The notes beneath the pieces were generated by a model. The model had not been told where the DNA came from and did not search any database. It saw only the letters and a list, made by a program, of their open reading frames with translations. Positions 56,596-64,000 of a stretch of 64,000 nt of DNA are shown piece by piece (the first letter of the stretch is position 1; each line of letters opens with the position of its first letter). Origin of the DNA: JAHQVI01 sp963749875 (GTDB lineage Bacteria; Pseudomonadota; Alphaproteobacteria; Rhizobiales; Rhodomicrobiaceae); assembly GCA_963749875.1 (NCBI GenBank), contig CAVVOX010000004.1, forward strand, positions 248,001 to 312,000, given 5' to 3'. The translations under genes and the position numbers were made by a program.

Positions 56596-56673
56596 CTAGT
56601 GTCCCTTAAGATTCCGAAGTTCGCTATGGAGTGTTCCGAGACGGACGGGCGAACTTCGGAATCGGGGCACTAG
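56596..56673. repeat. Second-family CTAG-bounded palindrome, tandem copy
   Basis: CTAGTGTCCC...GATTCCGAAGTTCGC and GCGAACTTCGGAATC...GGGGCACTAG. It shares the GAAGTTCG core and CTAGTG edges with the copy 14 bases upstream but differs in the stems, so it is a diverged relative rather than a recent duplicate. Confidence 0.8.
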
Positions 56674-56701
56674 CGCGTCAGCGTTTAGGCCGATAAAAGC
56701 G

Positions 56702-56728
56702 AAGGGGCAGGAGGTTTCCTGCCCCTTC
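56702..56728. terminator. Hairpin between symporter and YggT-like gene
   Basis: AAGGGGCAGG and CCTGCCCCTT form a perfect 10-base stem with a short loop, followed by CCAATTT. Likely ends the symporter transcript. Confidence 0.5.
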
Positions 56729-56759
56729 CAATTTCCGGCGCTGATTTGCGGATCTCGGC

Positions 56760-57104
56760 ATGACCTCGGCATTTCCCCTTTGGGTTCTCATACTGGACTA
56801 CATCCTGGGCGCGATCATGTGGACGCTGATCGGCCGGGCGGCGATGAACTTCTTCCTCCCCGAGGATTCCGACTTCTTTTTCATGAAGATCTTCGTCAAA
56901 AGCACCAATCCGCTTCTCCGCCTCTTCAAGCCGATTACGCCCGGCTTTCTCATCGACCCGTTGGTCCCCCTCTTCGTGGCGTGGTTCTTCTACATGATCC
57001 GGTTTTACCTCATGCCGTATCTGCTGGGCTATTCGGTGATGGGCATGCTGTCGTTCCCGCTCGAAAGCGATATTGCGCGCATGCTGCACGACCTTCTGAG
57101 GTGA
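56760..57104 (+). CDS. YggT-like membrane protein
   Basis: A 114-residue protein with two or three hydrophobic helices (LWVLILDYILGAIMWTLIG; LVPLFVAWFFYMIRFYLMPYL). The central LLRLFKPITPGFLIDPLVPL is reminiscent of YggT-family proteins. Function unknown. It lies 77 bases before polA on the same strand. Confidence 0.65.
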   Translation: MTSAFPLWVLILDYILGAIMWTLIGRAAMNFFLPEDSDFFFMKIFVKSTNPLLRLFKPITPGFLIDPLVPLFVAWFFYMIRFYLMPYLLGYSVMGMLSFPLESDIARMLHDLLR

Positions 57105-57181
57105 GAAGCGCTGATCGGCATCTTCCGGAACAGGCTCGCTTTCGTCTTTGACGCGGCTGCGCCCGTGCCTATAGTGGCGCC

Positions 57182-60100
57182 ATGACGGAGACACTTGCTC
57201 AGGAATTGGACACCCAGGCCGCCTGCCCAGAGCCGCAGCCGATCAAGGCGGGCGACCATGTCTATCTGATCGACGGATCGACCTACATTTTCCGCGCCTA
57301 TTTCGCGATGTTCAAAGCCGCCCAGGCGCGCGGGCGCAGCTTCACGCGCTCGGACGGCACGCCGGTCGGCGCAGTGATGACCTTCTGCAATATGCTCTGG
57401 AAGATGCTGCGCGAGGGCATCGACGACGGCCGCCCGACCCATGTCGGCGTTATTTTCGATCATTCCGGCGGGAGCTTCCGCAACGAAATCTATGACCAAT
57501 ACAAAGCCAATCGCGATGAGCCGCCGGAAGAGCTTGTGCCGCAATTCCCGCTGATCCGAGATGCCGTCCGCGCCTTCGGTCTTATGCCGATCGAGCAGAA
57601 AGGCTTCGAGGCCGACGATCTGATCGCCACCTATGCAAAGCAAGGGGCGGAAGCCGGCGCGCATGTGACCATAGTCTCCGGCGACAAGGATCTGATGCAG
57701 CTCGTCGGTCCGTCCATCGCGATGTACGACCCGATGCCGGGTAACGAACGGCGCATCGGGCCGGAGGAGGTGGTGGCCAAGTTCGGCGTCGACCCGGCGC
57801 ACGTGGTCGATGTGCAATCGCTTGCGGGAGACGCCACTGATAATGTCCCCGGCGTGCCCGGCATCGGCATCAAGACCGCGGCGCAACTGATCGACGAATA
57901 TGGCGATCTCGATACGCTTCTGGCCGGTGCCGAAGGCATCAAGCAGAAGATGCGCCGCGAACGGCTGCTGGAATTTGCCGATCAAGCCCGGCTAAGCCGT
58001 GAGCTGGTGCGGCTCAAGAATGACGTGCCGGTGGAGACGCCGCTCGCGGCAACCTGTCTCCGGGAGACGGATCCTCAGCCGCTTCTGACCTTCATGCGCC
58101 TGATGGAGTTCAGCACGCTCACCAAGCGCGTTGCCGCGGCTTACGGGGTCGAACTGCCGGATGCGCCGGTCGCGCCGCCTGTCCCCAGCGCCGACAAGGA
58201 AAGCGCCGGGCCGCGCAAGGCCATGCCCGCGGCCAGAGACGAAGCCGATGAGGCGGGTGAGTCCATGCCCGCAGCGCTTGCGCTGAAGCGATGCGCGGAC
58301 ATGAAGGCCGTTCCGGTCGATCGCTCCTCTTATGAGACCGTGGCCGATCTCGAAAAGCTGCACGAGTGGATCGCGCAGGCGATCGAGCAGGGCTATGTCT
58401 GCGTCGATACGGAGACGACGTCACTCGATCCGATGCGCGCCGAGCTGTGCGGCGTTTCCCTGGCGCTGGCGCCGGGACGGGCCTGCTATATTCCGCTGGC
58501 GCACCGCTCGGCCAATGAAGGCCTTGATCTCGATGGCGACGGCCCGATCAAGCAGATTCCGCTCGATGACGCGATCGCCGCGCTCAAGCCGCTCCTGGAA
58601 TCGGAGGGCGTTCTCAAGATCGGGCAGAACCTCAAATATGACCTCCAGGTGCTGCGGCGTTATGGCATCCGGCTCGCCCCCATCGATGACACGCTGCTGA
58701 TGTCCTATGCCCTGGATTTGGGGATTGGCCCGCACGGCATGGACGAGCTGTCATTGCGCCATCTCGGCCATAAATGCATCTCGTTCAAGGAGGTCGCAGG
58801 AAGCGGACGCTCGCAGGTCACTTTCGACCGCGTGGCCCTTCCGGCAGCGACGGAATATGCCGCCGAAGATGCCGACATCACCTTGCGCCTGTGGACCATC
58901 TTCACGCCGCGTCTGGCGGCCGAAGCGATGGCTTCGGTTTATGAGCGACTGGAGCGTCCGCTGGTCCAGGTGCTGGCGGATATGGAATTTGCCGGGATCA
59001 AGGTCGAGCCGGTGATGCTCGAAGGACTATCGGCGAAATTCGCCGAGTCTCTGGCGGAGATCGAGAAGGATATCCATAGGCTTGCGGGCGAAACGTTCAA
59101 TGTCGGCTCGACCAAGCAGCTTTCCGAGGTCCTGTTCGGCAAGCTCGGCTATCCCGGCGGCAAGCGGACCGGCACCGGCGCCTGGAGCACGGGCGCGAAT
59201 GTGCTCGAAGATCTGGCGAACAGCGAAGACCTGACCGAGGAGCAGAAGACGCTTCCCCGGAAGCTGCTCGAATGGCGCCAGCTATCCAAGTTGAAAAGCA
59301 CCTACACGGATACGCTGCCGACCTTCATCAATCCGGCGACGGGCCGCGTCCATACCTGCTACTCGCTGGCTTCGACCTCGACCGGCCGGCTCGCCTCGGC
59401 CGACCCCAATCTGCAGAATATTCCGGTCCGCACCGCCGAAGGCCGCCAGATCCGGATGGCTTTCGTCGCCGAGACCGGCCACAAGCTGATCTCCGCGGAT
59501 TACAGCCAGATCGAGCTGCGCGTCCTGGCGCATGTTGCCGATATCGCGGCGCTCAAACAGGCCTTCGCCGACGATCTGGACATTCACGCCATGACCGCAT
59601 CGGAGATGTTCGGTGTGCCGATCAAGGATATGCCGTCCGAGGTCCGACGGCGGGCCAAGGCCATCAATTTCGGCATCATCTACGGTATTTCCGCTTTCGG
59701 CCTGGCGGCAAATCTCGGCATTCGCCGCAGCGAGGCCGCGGATTACATCGCTAAATATTTCGAGCGGTTTCCCGGCATCCGCGACTATATGGATTCGACC
59801 AAGGAAAGCGCGCGCGAAAACGGCTATGTCCAGACCATTTTCGGGCGCAAGATCCATTTCCCCGATATCAAAAGCTCAAATCGGGCGATGCGCAGCTTTT
59901 TCGAGCGCGCCGCCATCAATGCGCCGATCCAGGGCACGGCCGCCGATATTATCCGGCGCGCCATGATCCGGATGCCCGGTGCGCTGTCTGCCGCCGGCGT
60001 GTCGGCACGCATGCTGCTGCAGGTTCATGACGAGTTGGTTTTCGAGGCCAGCGATGCTGAAGTCGATCGGACGATCGAGACGGCGAAAAGGGTCATGGAA

Positions 60101-60184
60101 CGGGCCGCCGAGCCCGTGGTCGCCTTGTCGGTGCCGCTGAAGGTTGACGCGCGCGCCGCGTTGAACTGGGACGAGGCGCATTAG
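57182..60184 (+). CDS. polA: DNA polymerase I
   Basis: A 1000-residue repair and Okazaki-fragment polymerase with all three domains. 5' nuclease (about 25-310): VYLIDGSTYIFRAYF, FDHSGGSFRNEIYDQYKANR, GDKDLMQLV. 3'-5' exonuclease (about 385-580): VDTETTSLDPM near 408, IGQNLKYDLQVL, EDADITLRL, so proofreading residues are kept. Polymerase (about 610-1000): SADYSQIELRVLAH near 772, RRRAKAINFGIIYG near 825, and VHDELVFEA near 949. Length is normal for alphaproteobacteria. Confidence 0.97.
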   Translation: MTETLAQELDTQAACPEPQPIKAGDHVYLIDGSTYIFRAYFAMFKAAQARGRSFTRSDGTPVGAVMTFCNMLWKMLREGIDDGRPTHVGVIFDHSGGSFRNEIYDQYKANRDEPPEELVPQFPLIRDAVRAFGLMPIEQKGFEADDLIATYAKQGAEAGAHVTIVSGDKDLMQLVGPSIAMYDPMPGNERRIGPEEVVAKFGVDPAHVVDVQSLAGDATDNVPGVPGIGIKTAAQLIDEYGDLDTLLAGAEGIKQKMRRERLLEFADQARLSRELVRLKNDVPVETPLAATCLRETDPQPLLTFMRLMEFSTLTKRVAAAYGVELPDAPVAPPVPSADKESAGPRKAMPAARDEADEAGESMPAALALKRCADMKAVPVDRSSYETVADLEKLHEWIAQAIEQGYVCVDTETTSLDPMRAELCGVSLALAPGRACYIPLAHRSANEGLDLDGDGPIKQIPLDDAIAALKPLLESEGVLKIGQNLKYDLQVLRRYGIRLAPIDDTLLMSYALDLGIGPHGMDELSLRHLGHKCISFKEVAGSGRSQVTFDRVALPAATEYAAEDADITLRLWTIFTPRLAAEAMASVYERLERPLVQVLADMEFAGIKVEPVMLEGLSAKFAESLAEIEKDIHRLAGETFNVGSTKQLSEVLFGKLGYPGGKRTGTGAWSTGANVLEDLANSEDLTEEQKTLPRKLLEWRQLSKLKSTYTDTLPTFINPATGRVHTCYSLASTSTGRLASADPNLQNIPVRTAEGRQIRMAFVAETGHKLISADYSQIELRVLAHVADIAALKQAFADDLDIHAMTASEMFGVPIKDMPSEVRRRAKAINFGIIYGISAFGLAANLGIRRSEAADYIAKYFERFPGIRDYMDSTKESARENGYVQTIFGRKIHFPDIKSSNRAMRSFFERAAINAPIQGTAADIIRRAMIRMPGALSAAGVSARMLLQVHDELVFEASDAEVDRTIETAKRVMERAAEPVVALSVPLKVDARAALNWDEAH

Positions 60185-60318
60185 CGTGAGATATTCAATC
60201 TGCATTCAGCCGATTTGCTCCAAATGAATTATCATCCCATCGAGGTTTTCATGAGGCGTCATGCGTAGGCCCGCCTGGAATTAGGCGTGGCAGGTCACGA
60301 GTAGGGGAGACCAGAAGA

Positions 60319-60942
60319 ATGCATTTGCAGACTCAGTCGAGCCGTTTATGGAAGCCGGCTGCATTCGGCGGCGTCCTTATATCGGCCGTCAGCGTGTACG
60401 AGCCGGTCAAGGATCTGTACCTCAAGGTGTACGATCCCGATTATAAGGGCGTCGTTTCGATCACCATGGCGGAACATCAGCTCAAGCTGGCCGATGAGAA
60501 CGCCGAATGTTTTCTGAACATGCGGCGCTCGAAGGTGCAGATTAACGAGAATATCGCAATCTCCTATGGCGCCTGCCCCAACAACAATATCCATATCGTC
60601 GTCTATCCGAGGAACGAGCCGGCCTATCAGCGTTGGATCGAGCCGAACCGCGAGCGGGACCTGACGCGCCTCAGCGGTCTGTTTCCAAGCGCTTTTGCCG
60701 GCTTTTCAGGCGCGGTGCCGCGACCGGCAACCGGCCAGGACGCCATCGTTCCGGCGCAGGTCGAGCTGAAAACGGTGTGTCAGGAGTTTCTAGGCGACGA
60801 TAAGCGGAAAGCCATCCGGATCACGGATGAAGGCGGACAATGTTTCTTCGAGCGCGTCAACATTCTGACCGGCGTCGTCGAAGTGAGAGAGAAGGCCGCT
60901 TGCGACGTGCGATGTCAGGACGAGGCTCAGAAATATAATTGA
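60319..60942 (+). CDS. Conserved protein of unknown function
   Basis: A 207-residue protein with one weak hydrophobic segment near the N-terminus (AAFGGVLISAVSVY). Four or five Cys residues are spread through the protein, which suggests an exported location, but the N-terminal segment is too weak to be sure. I do not recognise the family. AGGGGAG precedes the ATG by 11 bases. It lies between polA and sufE on the same strand. Confidence 0.6.
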   Translation: MHLQTQSSRLWKPAAFGGVLISAVSVYEPVKDLYLKVYDPDYKGVVSITMAEHQLKLADENAECFLNMRRSKVQINENIAISYGACPNNNIHIVVYPRNEPAYQRWIEPNRERDLTRLSGLFPSAFAGFSGAVPRPATGQDAIVPAQVELKTVCQEFLGDDKRKAIRITDEGGQCFFERVNILTGVVEVREKAACDVRCQDEAQKYN

Positions 60943-60993
60943 AAATCAAATGCGCGGGCTCATATCAGCGCTATGGGCCCGCAAACGGTGCAA

Positions 60994-61434
60994 ATGAGCG
61001 CGATCGACGAGATCAAGGAGAATTTCGACTTCCTGGAGGATTGGGAGGACCGTTACCGCTATGTCATCGAGCTGGGAAATAGCCTTGAGCCGCTCTCCGA
61101 AGCCGAGCATTCGCCGGAATACAAGGTCCGGGGCTGCGCAAGCCAGGTGTGGCTCGTCCCGAAGGTCGAGCCGAACGGCGACGGCCGGGCGCGGCTTTAT
61201 TTCCGCGGCGACAGCGATGCCCATATTGTCCGCGGCCTGATCGCGATTCTGCTGGCGGTCTATTCCGGAAAGGATCCGCGGGCGATCTTGGACTTCGACG
61301 CGGAAGGGCTTTTCGCCCAAATGGGACTTCGGGATCATCTGACGCAGCAGCGCTCGAACGGCCTTGCGTCCATGATCGAGCGCATCCGCGCCGACGCGGC
61401 GGCGGCACTGGAGGACGGCGCCCGGCCCTCATAA
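60994..61434 (+). CDS. sufE: SufE family protein
   Basis: A 146-residue sulfur-acceptor protein that stimulates the SufS cysteine desulfurase in Fe-S cluster assembly. The acceptor Cys is in YKVRGCASQVWLV. EDRYRYVIELGNSLEPL and GLSAMQ-like NGLASMIERI are typical. I prefer MSAIDEIKENF at 60994; an ATG at 60973 adds seven residues. No other suf gene is close. It converges on the DUF6456 gene, overlapping it by 6 bases. Confidence 0.93.
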   Translation: MSAIDEIKENFDFLEDWEDRYRYVIELGNSLEPLSEAEHSPEYKVRGCASQVWLVPKVEPNGDGRARLYFRGDSDAHIVRGLIAILLAVYSGKDPRAILDFDAEGLFAQMGLRDHLTQQRSNGLASMIERIRADAAAALEDGARPS

Positions 61435-62286
61435 GGATCCGGTGCCCGATCCGCCGATTTTGGGCCGGTAGTCCCCGGCGCCCCAGTGCTGAAGCCTTCG
61501 CCTCACCTTTTCATTGAGCTGATCATCGCTGACAAGCCCGTAATGACGGGCAAGCCTCGTCAACGCCATTTGCAGCACGACCTTTCCCGAACGCTGCGGC
61601 CAGCCTTCGGTTTTTTCCGCCTCCTCAAGCCCTTTCAGATGGCAGCAAACGTCCACGAGAATGCCGCTCAGCTCGGGACCGACCGCCGCCAGCGCCCGCA
61701 CCACGCGCTGACGCGCGGCTAGAATATGCTCCTGCATGGCTGCGGCGTCGCTTGGCGCGCCGCAGGATGCGCCGCTCTGCGCGATGGGGCTCCAGCTGGC
61801 AGTTACTCTGGCGGTGAGACCGGCGAACTGATAGTCTGTGCGCAATCGCTCACCGGCCTCAACCTGGAACGCAGCAAGCATGGGTGCGCCGCTCCGGTCT
61901 TTGCGGCTGGCGAGCCATCGGAGCGGACTCTCGGCCTCATTGACGATGGCGGTGCGCCGAACGCCCTCGAAGTCGATGACACGCGGAGCTCTGGTCTGAT
62001 GCTGGCTTTGGTAGTCGTCTGTCGAGGAAAGACGGCGCCGGAGCCAACTCAAACCGGCTTGTGTGATGCGATAGCCATCGTCGCAGCGCTCGATGAGGCC
62101 CTCCGATAGCCAGTCCCGCACCTTATCAGGAGCAACGGTCATGCCGTTCAGCAACCGCTTTCCTCCAACAAAAACGGCGTGTGCATCGGCGGGTTCGTTC
62201 GCTTTTTTTGCCGAGCCAAGCAGCCCGAGCCGGCTATTCGGTTTGGCTAAACGTCGGAAAAATTGCAAAACTTTGTTATTATTCAT
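61429..62286 (-). CDS. DUF6456 domain-containing protein
   Basis: A 285-residue protein. An N-terminal winged-helix-like region (KVRDWLSEGLIERCDDGYRI, TQAGLSWLRRRL) is followed by the DUF6456 domain: NEAESPLRWLASRKDRSG, AGERLRTDYQFAGLTARVTA, GILVDVCCHLKGLEEAE, and GKVVLQMALTRLARHYGL. Restricted to alphaproteobacteria; probably DNA-binding, role unknown. It ends over sufE and lies 12 bases after the DnaA-C-domain gene on the same strand. Confidence 0.85.
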   Translation of the reverse strand: MNNNKVLQFFRRLAKPNSRLGLLGSAKKANEPADAHAVFVGGKRLLNGMTVAPDKVRDWLSEGLIERCDDGYRITQAGLSWLRRRLSSTDDYQSQHQTRAPRVIDFEGVRRTAIVNEAESPLRWLASRKDRSGAPMLAAFQVEAGERLRTDYQFAGLTARVTASWSPIAQSGASCGAPSDAAAMQEHILAARQRVVRALAAVGPELSGILVDVCCHLKGLEEAEKTEGWPQRSGKVVLQMALTRLARHYGLVSDDQLNEKVRRRLQHWGAGDYRPKIGGSGTGSL

Positions 62287-62298
62287 GTTTTGGTTGTA

Positions 62299-62718
62299 CT
62301 ATTCCGCTGTTCCGCGAATGCGTTTCTGCTTGTCGCTTTGGTGGATTGCGGGGCGTTGCCTCGCGAGCACGGTTTCAATGATGGTCAGCGCCTGGTCAAT
62401 TGTCGGGTCATCCCTCAGCTCTTCGATCACATTGCACGCATGCGCGACGGTGCTCCGGTCGCGAGCGAACAAATGCCCGATCTCCGTGAAAGTGAGGCCA
62501 AATGCCACATGTGCGAGATAGATGGCGGTCTGCCGGGCGGTGGCGACCGGCGCCGCTCTGTTGCGAGAACGGAACAGCTGTCGCGAAAGTCCAAAGATGG
62601 AGAGAGCGCAACTTTCGACCAGGCTGCGGATGTGACTACTATATATTGATATATAAGGTGCATTTGCATACAAATGCACGGGTGAGGCAGTGCCTCCAAT
62701 AACGTCAGGGAAGTCCAT
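62299..62718 (-). CDS. DnaA C-terminal-like helix-turn-helix protein
   Basis: A 139-residue protein whose second half matches the DNA-binding domain IV of DnaA: RQTAIYLAHVAFGLTFTEIG followed by HLFARDRSTVAHACN. There is no AAA+ domain, so it is not the initiator; such proteins may bind DnaA boxes. The ATG at 62718 follows GGAGGATG. The first 50 residues are coded by AT-rich DNA containing the inverted repeat GTGCATTTG-CATA-CAAATGCAC (62658-62679), so the true start could be further in. Confidence 0.8.
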   Translation of the reverse strand: MDFPDVIGGTASPVHLYANAPYISIYSSHIRSLVESCALSIFGLSRQLFRSRNRAAPVATARQTAIYLAHVAFGLTFTEIGHLFARDRSTVAHACNVIEELRDDPTIDQALTIIETVLARQRPAIHQSDKQKRIRGTAE

Positions 62719-62898
62719 CAAACTACATCCTCCCCATTTTGCTCCGATGCCAAGTCTCAGTGGAAGCCGAGAGTGCCGCGTCCCGCGGACCGGCTCCGAA
62801 ACCATCGATCGATAAAATTTACGGCAAAAGTTAAAAGCGGGGATAAATCATTCCTAAAAAATCTCGTCTACAGTGAAAAAATAGTAAGAGTACGCGAG

Positions 62899-63465
62899 AT
62901 GCAAACGAGAATAAGAGAGTTCCGTAAGCTAAGAGGTATGACGCTCAAAGAGCTTGCGGATAAGATCAGTACGACTCCCCAGACGGTGCAAAGGTTGGAA
63001 ACGGCAAACATGACCGTTTCCACCGATTGGCTAGAAAAGATCGCGCGCGCCCTATTGGTCGAACCGGCCGACCTTCTGGGCACGCGATCGAGCCGCGAGA
63101 TTCAACTCCTCGGGCGCATAGGAGACCACGGTCGGGTCAACCGCGTGCAACAGGAGCAGAATTCCATCATTCACCTCGACGTTCCTGCGGATAACCCGGT
63201 GGCGGCGCGGCTCGATACCAGCGTTGGATATTTCGAGGCGGGAACGGTTCTCATCGCCAATCGCTTTCGCAGCGAGGATCTGGACAATGCGCACGGCGTT
63301 GACTGTCTCGTCGCTGTTGCGGATGGGCCGATCCTCTTGCGCAGGCTGATCCGCGGACGGGATCACGGCTGGACATTGGTCCCGCACGATAATGGCTCCG
63401 AGGTTCAGTATGATCAGACGATCGAGTGGGCTGCCCGGATTATAATGTCGATAAAGTATTATTAA
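62899..63465 (+). CDS. XRE family regulator with S24-like C-terminal domain
   Basis: A 188-residue protein. The HTH_3 domain (residues 1-60) reads REFRKLRGMTLKELADKIS, TTPQTVQRLETANMTVSTDW. The remainder resembles the LexA/CI-type fold (GTVLIANRFRSEDLDNAHGVD, ILLRRLIRGRDHGWTLVPH), without an evident Ser-Lys autocleavage pair. I take the ATG at 62899; the frame is open upstream to 62773. It is divergent from the DnaA-C-domain gene with about 180 AT-rich bases between. Confidence 0.8.
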   Translation: MQTRIREFRKLRGMTLKELADKISTTPQTVQRLETANMTVSTDWLEKIARALLVEPADLLGTRSSREIQLLGRIGDHGRVNRVQQEQNSIIHLDVPADNPVAARLDTSVGYFEAGTVLIANRFRSEDLDNAHGVDCLVAVADGPILLRRLIRGRDHGWTLVPHDNGSEVQYDQTIEWAARIIMSIKYY

Positions 63466-63546
63466 CGGTGCTGCCAAAAATACCCCATAACTTATCCCCA
63501 CCATTCCCTGTCATGCGAAGCTCTGTTTCACGGAACGGAGCGTCTC

Positions 63547-63921
63547 ATGAAATATTCGCACAAAACATTTAACTCAAAACAAACCAGAACATCTGATCAA
63601 GCCGGTCGCGCGGTCAAGCCATTCGATCGGGAGCTTGAGCTGCCGAAATTGATCGGCATATGGCCTGCCGAATTGCGCGACAATTCGGCGGAACAGGCGG
63701 CAAGGATTATTGCATTGCTGCGCAAGGCCCTTCGCGTGCAGCGTCGTCTGGGACGGGCCGCACATTGGACCTACGATCTCAATCGCCACCTTGCGCTGGT
63801 CGAAGCGCTGAGATCGGAAAGAGCGCGCCTGATACGCCGCAACGCTCTGCAGGGCACGGACGCGGGCGCACGACTGGCAACGCCGAAAGGCCGCGGAGGT
63901 TCGAAATCGCGTGGCTGCTGA
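63547..63921 (+). CDS. Small conserved alphaproteobacterial protein
   Basis: A 124-residue protein, mostly helical and basic at both ends. The central stretch LPKLIGIWPAELRDNSAEQ, AARIIALLRKALRVQRRLGR, WTYDLNRHLALVEALRSE has the layout of short DUF6477-like proteins, but I am not sure of the family. Function unknown. The remaining 79 bases of the window show no gene start. Confidence 0.55.
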   Translation: MKYSHKTFNSKQTRTSDQAGRAVKPFDRELELPKLIGIWPAELRDNSAEQAARIIALLRKALRVQRRLGRAAHWTYDLNRHLALVEALRSERARLIRRNALQGTDAGARLATPKGRGGSKSRGC

Positions 63922-64000
63922 GAGGAAGAGACGAGACGGAGCGAAATCAGAAACGCCTTCAGCCGGCGCTCCGATTTGACTTGCTGACCGTATCAAGATC

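Overview
This is a piece of an alphaproteobacterial chromosome, most likely from the order Hyphomicrobiales (Rhizobiales). Evidence: a 16S-tRNA-Ile(GAT)-tRNA-Ala(TGC)-23S-5S operon with an alphaproteobacterial 16S and an intervening hairpin in the helix-9 region of 23S; the gene orders dnaB-alr-radA-cvpA-purF-SDR and rlpA-dacA-tmk-holB-metG-tatD-MBL hydrolase; an FtcR-type flagellar regulator; DUF1489 and DUF6456 proteins; and rhizobial-style palindromic repeats. I do not assign a genus.

Layout. 1-3480: a stand-alone endo/exonuclease/phosphatase-fold protein and a membrane-anchored M23 peptidase. 3480-9310: the rRNA operon with promoter, boxA and RNase III processing stems on both large rRNAs. 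9310-13730: an insertion-sequence graveyard (IS66 scraps, an intact-looking IS256 element, an internally deleted IS630 element, an IS5/IS427-type element) surrounding one chromosomal gene, ftcR. 13727-27345: CPBP membrane protease and the minus-strand replication/cell-wall/purine cluster, then a cyclopropane synthase-like methyltransferase, pyrophosphatase, and a biotin-dependent carboxylase alpha subunit coupled to a DUF1489 gene. 27346-31560: an unrecognised membrane protein, a secreted peptidoglycan-binding protein and an IS5-family element. 31562-38095: ugd and serB, divergent miaA, then ilvB-ilvN with a structured leader, and a voltage-gated channel. 38258-46408: the minus-strand MBL-tatD-metG-holB-tmk-dacA-rlpA block. 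46699-52587: a PAS kinase and FixJ-type regulator, a frameshifted FAD/Fe-S oxidoreductase and a GntR regulator. 52668-64000: a small exported protein, tRNA-Ser(TGA), a DUF4212/sodium-solute symporter pair, a YggT-like protein, polA, sufE, DUF6456, a DnaA-C-domain protein, an XRE/S24-like regulator and a small conserved protein.

Most genes are housekeeping. I see no prophage, CRISPR array or recognised defence island. The least expected signal is a set of palindromic repeats bounded by CTAG. They sit between genes, and in at least six genes the CTAG at the element edge supplies the TAG stop codon (CPBP protease, dnaB, MBL hydrolase, holB, the small exported protein and the sodium/solute symporter). 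A full IS5-family element in the window duplicates the same CTAG and lies at the edge of one such repeat, so the repeats may be MITE-like elements with CTAG target choice.

Three genes (ilvN, dacA, the FAD/Fe-S oxidoreductase) each read correctly if a single extra base is removed from a short homopolymer. That pattern is either assembly or sequencing error or recent gene decay, and I cannot tell which from sequence alone.
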